64,000 nt of DNA from Candidatus Enterococcus willemsii (lineage in GTDB: Bacteria > Bacillota > Bacilli > Lactobacillales > Enterococcaceae), in contig NZ_MAEL01000044.1 in assembly GCF_009933335.1 (NCBI RefSeq), positions 59,684 to 123,683 on the forward strand, given 5' to 3'. Below the pieces are notes generated by a model. That model ran no database searches. It worked only from the letters and a program-made list of their open reading frames with translations, and was not told the origin of the DNA. The translations under genes were made by a program, and so were the position numbers. The stretch's first letter is position 1. Every line of letters starts with the position of its first letter. Positions 58,697 through 64,000 of the stretch are shown piece by piece.

Positions 58697-59320
58697 CTAA
58701 TTAAGCCAACCAAAGTCAGCATCGATCTCTTTTTGACGAATATTGGTAATATACGGGTTACCGGCAGCCACAAAACGCAGTGGTTTCTCTGTCCATTCAC
58801 CTTTATTCGGAATACCAATTCGTGGTAATAAGTCAATTTTTTTAGGGGTTCGCTTTTTCTCTGGGACAAGGTGCAATTGACTTGAGAAAATCGATTGGCC
58901 ATACAACTCTTTGGTAATTCCCAAAGCGGCAACTAATTTTCCTGGTCCGTTCGATACATCTTTCCCTGTGCGACCGCGATTTTGCTCCATTATGTGAAGT
59001 CCTTCAACAGGCTCTAATCCGCGAATCATTACTCCTTGAGGCATCCCTTCTGGCTGAGTCACCATATTTAAAATCAAGTGTGTATGCATCGTGTATAAAT
59101 AAATGGTGCCAGGTTTTTGATACATCGCTTGTAAACGTGGCGTATTGCGCATACCATAACTATGCGCAGCTTGATCGTCGGGACCTAAGTATGCTTCACA
59201 ATCGACGATATAACCACCCAAGGTTCCTGCAGGTGTTTCATGTTCTAAATACATACCCACAAGGTAGCGGGCAATTTCAATCGTTGATTTTGTCTCAAAA
59301 ATTTGTTTTGCTTCTTCCAT
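58697..59320 (-). CDS. DNA-3-methyladenine glycosylase (AAG/MPG family)
   Basis: 207 residues of the Mpg fold. GYIVDCEAYLGPDDQAAHSYG contains the catalytic Glu (about 43), followed by TPRLQAMYQKPGTIYLY and GPGKLVAALGI. Removes alkylated purines in base excision repair. ATG at 59320 after TAGGTGATAAAA is preferred to the one at 59329. Divergent from rarA, another DNA maintenance gene. Confidence 0.92.
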   Translation of the reverse strand: MEEAKQIFETKSTIEIARYLVGMYLEHETPAGTLGGYIVDCEAYLGPDDQAAHSYGMRNTPRLQAMYQKPGTIYLYTMHTHLILNMVTQPEGMPQGVMIRGLEPVEGLHIMEQNRGRTGKDVSNGPGKLVAALGITKELYGQSIFSSQLHLVPEKKRTPKKIDLLPRIGIPNKGEWTEKPLRFVAAGNPYITNIRQKEIDADFGWLN

Positions 59321-59439
59321 TTTTATCACCTATTGTCATCATACACAATTCTTTCTTCCCATGCTATCCTTATTACTTCATTCTTTTGAATTCCGCTGTG
59401 TTATACTAAAGAAAGATTATTCGAGAAAGGATGTTGATG

Positions 59440-60717
59440 ATGCAACAACCACTTGCTTATCGTATGCGACCACGAAATTTGGATGAAGTCGTTGGGCAAC
59501 AACATCTCGTCGGTGAAGGAAAAATTATTCGCCGAATGGTGGATGCTAAAATGTTATCTTCGATGATTTTATATGGTCCGCCGGGTACTGGAAAAACAAG
59601 TATCGCCAGCGCCATTGCTGGATCGACGCGCTATGCTTTCCGAACACTAAATGCCGCTACCGATACAAAAAAAGACTTACAAATTGTCGCCGAAGAAGCT
59701 CGCATGAGCGGCACAGTTATTTTATTATTAGATGAAGTTCATCGTTTAGATAAGACCAAACAAGATTTCTTACTGCCTCATTTAGAAAGTGGCAAAATTA
59801 TTATGATTGGCGCCACGACTGAAAATCCCTACATTACGATTAATCCAGCGATTCGCAGTCGGACACAAATTTTTGAAGTCCTGCCTTTACAAGAGACCGA
59901 TATTTTACAAGCCGTCTCTCATGCGTTGACCGATGAAGAACGAGGATTAGGAACTTTCCCAGTAGTGTTGGATGATGATGCCAAATTACATCTTTCAAGA
60001 GCGACCAATGGTGATTTGCGCAGTGCCTTAAATGGCTTAGAACTCGCCACCAAATCAACACCAGAAGTCAATGGACAGATTCATCTCACCTTATCGGTCA
60101 TTGAAGAATGCGTGCAACGAAAAGCACTCACTCATGACAAAAATGGCGATGCACATTACGATGTGATTTCAGCTTTACAAAAATCAATTCGTGGTAGTGA
60201 TGTGGATGCTGCGCTCCATTATTTGGGACGCTTAGTTGAAGCCGGTGATTTAGCCATCATTTGTCGTCGCCTGTTAGTTATCGGCTATGAAGATATTGGT
60301 CTTGCCAATCCTAATGCTGCTTCACGAACCGTGAATGCTGTTTTAGCAGCGGAACGACTAGGTCTACCTGAAGCACGTATTCCTTTAGCTCAAGTTGTCG
60401 TTGATTTGTGTTTATCACCTAAATCAAATAGTGCTTATTCTGCATTAGATGAAGCTATTGCAGACATTCGTCAAGGTAAGGCTGGCGATGTACCGAGCCA
60501 TTTACGCGATAGTCATTATAAAGGGGCTGCTGAATTAAATCGTGGAGTGGGTTATCAATATCCACATAACTTTGAAGAAGCTTGGGTCAATCAACAGTAT
60601 TTGCCAGACAAGCTCAAACATACGCATTATTATCAACCAAAAGCTACTGGAAAATATGAGCAAGCGCTAGGCATGCGATACAAGCAATTAAATGAATGGA
60701 AGAAAACAAAAAAATAA
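59440..60717 (+). CDS. rarA: Replication-associated recombination protein A (RarA/MgsA)
   Basis: 425 residues, AAA+ ATPase of the WHIP/RarA family. The opening PLAYRMRPRNLDEVVGQQHLV is conserved; Walker A GPPGTGKTS (about 44-52), Walker B ILLLDEVHRL, sensor 1 IGATTENP, arginine finger region RSRTQIFE, then the tetramerisation domain with KSIRGSDVDAALHYL. Acts at stalled replication forks. Several ATGs are clustered (59431, 59437, 59440); 59440 is best spaced from AAAGG and matches the known N-terminus. Confidence 0.93.
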   Translation: MQQPLAYRMRPRNLDEVVGQQHLVGEGKIIRRMVDAKMLSSMILYGPPGTGKTSIASAIAGSTRYAFRTLNAATDTKKDLQIVAEEARMSGTVILLLDEVHRLDKTKQDFLLPHLESGKIIMIGATTENPYITINPAIRSRTQIFEVLPLQETDILQAVSHALTDEERGLGTFPVVLDDDAKLHLSRATNGDLRSALNGLELATKSTPEVNGQIHLTLSVIEECVQRKALTHDKNGDAHYDVISALQKSIRGSDVDAALHYLGRLVEAGDLAIICRRLLVIGYEDIGLANPNAASRTVNAVLAAERLGLPEARIPLAQVVVDLCLSPKSNSAYSALDEAIADIRQGKAGDVPSHLRDSHYKGAAELNRGVGYQYPHNFEEAWVNQQYLPDKLKHTHYYQPKATGKYEQALGMRYKQLNEWKKTKK

Positions 60718-60746
60718 AGAACGCTTACATTTCCAAGGAGTCTCTA

Positions 60747-60775
60747 TTGAAACTTTCTAATCCATGTGCTACTAT
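60747..60775 (+). promoter_or_regulatory. 6S RNA promoter
   Basis: TTGAAA (60747-60752), exact 17-base spacer, TACTAT (60770-60775), about seven bases before the predicted RNA 5' end. Confidence 0.75.
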
Positions 60776-60781
60776 AGAGAT

Positions 60782-60988
60782 GGGAAATCTGTGATGTACG
60801 AGTTATCCTTACTTAGTGTTGACCGAACATTTTTATTGATATCTTGGGATCTGTCCGGTGTTATAGTTGGTAACAAGCCTTGTCATTTGGTAGTTCGTAA
60901 ACTATAACCGTAGAACCCACCTGCTAGAATTTGCGGGATCAATACTCCTGGACGAAAAACGGCATCAACGGAGATTACCCATTTTTTT
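60782..60988 (+). ncRNA. ssrS: 6S RNA
   Basis: A non-coding transcript of about 200 bases downstream of rarA, the usual place in Firmicutes. The ends pair as a closing stem (GGGAAATCT at 60782-60790 with AGATTACCC at 60972-60980, one mismatch) followed by seven Ts, and an inner GTTGA…TCAAC pair and a strong terminal stem GTTATAGTT/AACTATAAC with GGTAACAAGCC in the loop give the long irregular hairpin with a central opening typical of 6S RNA. It sequesters sigma-A RNA polymerase when nutrients run out. Identity is by structure, context and the GGTAACAAGCCTT phrase. Confidence 0.8.
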
Positions 60989-60995
60989 AAATGTT

Positions 60996-61027
60996 ACCGA
61001 CATCTTTTATTAGATGTCGGTTTTTTT
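60996..61027 (+). terminator. Terminator downstream of 6S RNA
   Basis: CCGACATCT / AGATGTCGG hairpin with a seven-T run, a second stop signal after the 6S closing stem. Confidence 0.9.
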
Positions 61028-61035
61028 GTATAATA

Positions 61036-61072
61036 AAAGCTACCTCGTCAATAATGATTTGACGAGGTAGCT
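61036..61072 (-). terminator. Terminator of the cellobiose-type EIIC operon
   Basis: Minus-strand AGCTACCTCGTCA / TGACGAGGTAGCT hairpin followed by TTTTATTATAC. Confidence 0.88.
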
Positions 61073-61077
61073 TATTT

Positions 61078-62373
61078 TTATTTTTCAGTCATACCTTGCT
61101 CTTTTGCTAATTCATTTTTATCATAAATTTTAAAGAATGGATAGTAAATGACAACCGCTAACACAATTAACACAACATTTAAAACAGCTGCTCGCCAATC
61201 ACCATTTGTAGCTAAAAATGCCCCAATCGGTCCTGGTAACGTCCATGGTGCCGTCACTGTCACTGCTGACACCAAACCTAATTTTGTCGCAAACCATGCA
61301 ACGATGGCTAAAATCATCGGAGCGCCAATAAATGGAATCATTAATGTTGGATTTAAGACAATTGGTACCCCGAAAATAACTGGTTCATTAATGTTAAAAA
61401 TAGCTGGGGCAATAATTGCTTTTCCTAATTTTGATCCATATTCAGATTTTGCACGAAAAGCTAGCAAAATAGCTAAGCCAATTGTTGCCCCTGAACCACC
61501 AATCCAAACAAACCATTGATAGAACGGTTCTGCGCCAATCGTTGGTAGTGCGTCTCCACTCGCTAAAGCAGACGAATTTTGTTCTAATAATTGCAGCCAT
61601 AAAGGACGAGCAATTGAACCGACAATCGATACCCCGTGAATACCAAAGAACCAGAAAAATGTTGTCAAGAAAATTAAGAGTAAGACAGATGGTAACGTAT
61701 CGGCTGCACTCACTAATGGACTAATCACTTTTCCAACAAAGGAATGCCAATCAAATCCTAAATAATACGTAATCGAACCAATCAATAACATCACAATTAA
61801 TGTTGGTGTCAATGATTCAAACGAGCGAGCAACGGCTGGTGGCACTTGTTCAGGCATGGTAATTTTGAATTTCGATTTATCGGTAAAACGATAGACTTCG
61901 ACAGCAATGATGGAAGTGACAATTCCAACAAACATACCGCCACCACCTAGATTTGCCATTGGTAACACAAAACCACTCACCCCTGCAAGCTCGACTGCTT
62001 CTTCAGGAATCGCAACTGGTACTAATGTTAACAGAAAAGAAATTGCTGCTAAAATCCCACCTGAAACTTGATCTAGTCCATAACTTTTAGCTAAACTAGC
62101 ACCTATTCCAAAGGTTGCATACAATGCCATAATGTACATCGTCATGCGATAAGGCAACAAAATTGTTCCAGCATTTTCTTGTAAGAATTGCGTAACTCCC
62201 CAACTTGCTGGCAATGGCGGAAAGGCAATAATTAAAAAGAATGACCCCACAATAATTAAAGGTAATGCTGCAATAATTCCATCTCGAATCGCTCGTAAGT
62301 GTCGTTGGTTGGCGATTGTTGCCATCGGACCAGCTAAATACTTTTCGACCCATTGTGTAAACTTATCTAACAT
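61078..62373 (-). CDS. PTS lactose/cellobiose-family EIIC component
   Basis: 431 residues, about ten helices. MLDKFTQWVEKYLAGPMATIANQRHLRAIRDGII is the family opening; FNINEPVIFGVPIVLNP and FFWFFGIHGVSI form the conserved substrate and His-containing regions. Imports and phosphorylates a beta-glucoside or chitobiose-like sugar with EIIA and EIIB made elsewhere; neither is adjacent, nor is a phospho-glycosidase (the nearest is the GH1 gene at 19-20 kb). Co-transcribed with a small membrane protein and under a cre-containing promoter. Confidence 0.92.
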   Translation of the reverse strand: MLDKFTQWVEKYLAGPMATIANQRHLRAIRDGIIAALPLIIVGSFFLIIAFPPLPASWGVTQFLQENAGTILLPYRMTMYIMALYATFGIGASLAKSYGLDQVSGGILAAISFLLTLVPVAIPEEAVELAGVSGFVLPMANLGGGGMFVGIVTSIIAVEVYRFTDKSKFKITMPEQVPPAVARSFESLTPTLIVMLLIGSITYYLGFDWHSFVGKVISPLVSAADTLPSVLLLIFLTTFFWFFGIHGVSIVGSIARPLWLQLLEQNSSALASGDALPTIGAEPFYQWFVWIGGSGATIGLAILLAFRAKSEYGSKLGKAIIAPAIFNINEPVIFGVPIVLNPTLMIPFIGAPMILAIVAWFATKLGLVSAVTVTAPWTLPGPIGAFLATNGDWRAAVLNVVLIVLAVVIYYPFFKIYDKNELAKEQGMTEK

Positions 62374-62398
62374 TTTTTTCCCTCTTTTCTTTTAATCG

Positions 62399-62701
62399 TT
62401 AAAATATAAATCCTTGCATCAACCAGACATAAGCGACAATTGTAAAGACGATTGTCGTTAGTCCCCATGCAATGAAAAAACGTTGGTTGTATCCTTGCTT
62501 TGTTTCAATACAATAATGACTATACACTAATGAAAAAGCGAAACTAACAGGTAAAACAAGTATCGTTGCCATTCGAAAGCTCATTCCTACTAGCGTCAAA
62601 ACATAAGGAATAACGATGCCACCTATCACTAACGAAAATAAAACAAAAAAACTACTTTTAATAGATAATTTGGGTATACGTAATGCTTCATCTGATTTCA
62701 T
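62399..62701 (-). CDS. Small membrane protein upstream of EIIC
   Basis: 100 residues with three membrane helices (about 15-37, 41-60 and 75-98). No family recognised. First gene of the operon with the EIIC gene, 25 bases away, and shares its promoter. Good GGAGGAGGAAA site. A role in assembly or regulation of the transporter is only a guess. Confidence 0.7.
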   Translation of the reverse strand: MKSDEALRIPKLSIKSSFFVLFSLVIGGIVIPYVLTLVGMSFRMATILVLPVSFAFSLVYSHYCIETKQGYNQRFFIAWGLTTIVFTIVAYVWLMQGFIF

Positions 62702-62733
62702 TTTCCTCCTCCTTTCAAATTATTTACACGTCA

Positions 62734-62762
62734 AGTATAGCGCTTACAAAATTTAATTTCAA
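62734..62762 (-). promoter_or_regulatory. Promoter and cre-like site of the EIIC operon
   Basis: Minus-strand TTGAAA (62757-62762), 17-base spacer, TATACT (62734-62739). TGTAAGCGCTATAC (62735-62748) in the spacer and -10 matches 12 of 14 cre positions. An AATTTC/GAAATT operator-like element also overlaps the -35. Confidence 0.7.
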
Positions 62763-62840
62763 CATTTATATGAAAATACCTGAAATTAAATTTCGTAAAA
62801 GGAAATTTAAACCCTTATAAAGATTGTTAAATTGAAATTT
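62748..62840. repeat. Cluster of GAAATT/AATTTC inverted repeats, probable RpiR operators
   Basis: AAAATTTAATTTC (62748-62760), the perfect palindrome GAAATTAAATTTC (62782-62794), a partial GAAATTTAAAC (62802-62812) and AAATTGAAATTT (about 62829-62840) lie between the divergent EIIC operon and RpiR gene. The first covers the -35 of the EIIC promoter. Such GAAA…TTTC palindromes are common RpiR-family sites, and the regulator is encoded next door. Confidence 0.55.
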
Positions 62841-62905
62841 TTTTCCTTGAATAGTACAATCAATAAAAACTACAAGTTATTTCATATTGATAAACAAAAA
62901 CAGAA

Positions 62906-62935
62906 TTGATTCTTTTTTATGGTGACAGTTATAAT
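62906..62935 (+). promoter_or_regulatory. Promoter of the RpiR regulator gene
   Basis: TTGATT (62906-62911), 18-base spacer, TATAAT (62930-62935). It implies a leader of about 160 bases, 62942-63099, in which I see no further structure. Confidence 0.55.
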
Positions 62936-63099
62936 AGAGTAACAAACACTAAAACGAATCTATTTCTTACCTATAATGACTTACTGTTTCTCCACGAACC
63001 AATCACTTAATCCTTTATCTATCAATGTATCTTCTATAATGTGTATTCTTCCATCCTATTTAGAAAATAGGGCCCATGATTCAGAAATGAGGGAAAAAA

Positions 63100-63969
63100 A
63101 TGCAAAAAAATCGTCCAATCCACCATCGTATCGAATTAATTTTAGATGATTTAAGCAAATCTGAGAGAAAGATTGCCATACTTGTTTTGGAACAAGCAGA
63201 ATTGGTTTTATCGATGACTGTCAACGAGCTAGCAAATGCTTCTAATACTAGTCCTGCATCAGTTATTCGTTTCTGTAAATCCATTGGTATTGCAAGTTTC
63301 ACTGATTTAAAGGTTAAATTATCGGCAGAATCCGTCCACCGAGAATTGCCTCCGACGACAGATATTTCAAGCAACACAAGTATTCCTGAAATCAAGCAAC
63401 GCTTGCTTTCCAATGCTTACCAAGCTATGGATGAAACATTACAATTACTGAATGAAAGTCTTGTCCATCAAGCAACAAATCAAATCAAAGAAGCGTCCAT
63501 CGTCTATATCTTTGGTATTGGCTCTTCTTTCCTAGTTGCTGAAAATTTTATTCAAAAATGGACGCGTATTGGAAAAACAGTACTATGTTTTTCAGATGTA
63601 CACATCTTCATTACCAGTCTAAGCTCGGCCCCTGCAGATGCCTTATTCATTGGAATTTCTAATTCTGGAGAAACCAAAGAAATCATTTCTCTAATGCAAA
63701 TTGCTAAAGAGCATGGTTTAAAAACACTGAGTTTTACTCAATTCGGTAACAACACATTAAGTAAACTTGCTGACTTTTCTATACAAACTGTTCATTCAAA
63801 TGAGGCAAAATTACGAAGTGCCGCTACCAGTTCATTAATGGCACAATTCATTACTCTTGATTTATTATTTTACGCATATATTTTAGAAGGGTATGACGAT
63901 AACATTGCACGTATTCAGCAATCTCGCCAAGATTTAGATATTTACAAACAAAAACGCACAAAAAAATAA
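63100..63969 (+). CDS. RpiR-family transcriptional regulator with SIS domain
   Basis: 289 residues. N-terminal helix-turn-helix (about 1-78; SMTVNELANASNTSPASVIRFCKSIG) and C-terminal sugar isomerase (SIS) domain (about 120-255; IFGIGSSFLVAENF and FIGISNSGETKEIISLM) that binds a phospho-sugar. Probably represses the divergent EIIC operon until a phosphorylated amino sugar or glucoside appears. GAGGG precedes the ATG. It is the last gene in the window. Confidence 0.92.
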   Translation: MQKNRPIHHRIELILDDLSKSERKIAILVLEQAELVLSMTVNELANASNTSPASVIRFCKSIGIASFTDLKVKLSAESVHRELPPTTDISSNTSIPEIKQRLLSNAYQAMDETLQLLNESLVHQATNQIKEASIVYIFGIGSSFLVAENFIQKWTRIGKTVLCFSDVHIFITSLSSAPADALFIGISNSGETKEIISLMQIAKEHGLKTLSFTQFGNNTLSKLADFSIQTVHSNEAKLRSAATSSLMAQFITLDLLFYAYILEGYDDNIARIQQSRQDLDIYKQKRTKK

Positions 63970-64000
63970 CCAGTTAAAAGTTAAACGAACATGAATATAT

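Noticed and set aside
60718..61077. tRNA, tmRNA or small protein gene after rarA
   Set aside because: No cloverleaf, no CCA end and no tag-peptide frame; the end-to-end pairing, promoter and position support 6S RNA instead.

Overview
The window is low-GC Firmicute DNA with strong AGGAGG-type ribosome binding sites, T-box leaders, cre-like sites and many PTS and ABC systems. Gene content and local order (rel–dtd, DUF3013–prmA–rsmE, rarA–6S RNA, mtnN–small membrane protein–Nudix next to xpaC–telA, cysteine desulfurase–DUF1831) point to Enterococcus or a very close Enterococcaceae relative; this rests on recalled family knowledge, not on a search. It reads as chromosomal core plus carbohydrate and amino acid uptake modules. 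I see no rRNA or tRNA genes, CRISPR arrays, insertion sequences or prophage genes.

Left part (1–15 kb): the 5' half of a BceB-type permease with its ATPase; a GH3 N-acetylhexosaminidase-like enzyme; an oligopeptide-binding lipoprotein and tripeptidase PepT under a T-box RNA whose specifier reads as methionine; ftsK; a three-gene polar amino acid ABC transporter (hisXYZ type) under a partly duplicated T-box, with one Stem I and two antiterminator/terminator modules; a CdaR/PucR-like regulator; the shared sugar-ABC ATPase msmK; and a YccF protein.

Middle (15–36 kb): a phosphonate-type ABC operon ending in a tyrosine phosphatase; a GH1 6-phospho-beta-glucosidase; topB and a DUF1033 gene; an XRE regulator with a palindrome over its promoter; a probably frameshifted small membrane protein gene; mnmA; a six-gene catabolic operon (PRD regulator, EIIA, EIIB, EIIC and two class II aldolases) with a cre site on its promoter, lying between mnmA and the cysteine desulfurase–DUF1831 pair; prs; a papain-like protein; a nicotinamidase-like hydrolase; mtnN; and a Nudix hydrolase.

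Right part (36–64 kb): xpaC–telA; an APC permease and a GlcU-type sugar transporter; a Bce-type two-component system far from the BceAB genes; a phosphohexomutase; a heterodimeric ABC exporter divergent from an AraC regulator; ogt; an FtsX-type ABC transporter co-transcribed with a PASTA membrane protein; dtd; rel, whose own leader contains an intrinsic terminator; rsmE, prmA, a DUF3013 gene and mpg; rarA and 6S RNA; and a cellobiose-type EIIC with a small membrane protein, divergent from an RpiR regulator, with repeated GAAATT/AATTTC operators between them.

The least ordinary signals are regulatory RNAs and leaders: the 1.5-copy T-box before the amino acid transporter, the Met-type T-box on oppA–pepT, and the terminator between the rel promoter and the rel start. 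The kinase-less double-aldolase PTS operon and the PASTA–ABC operon are the most interesting gene clusters.
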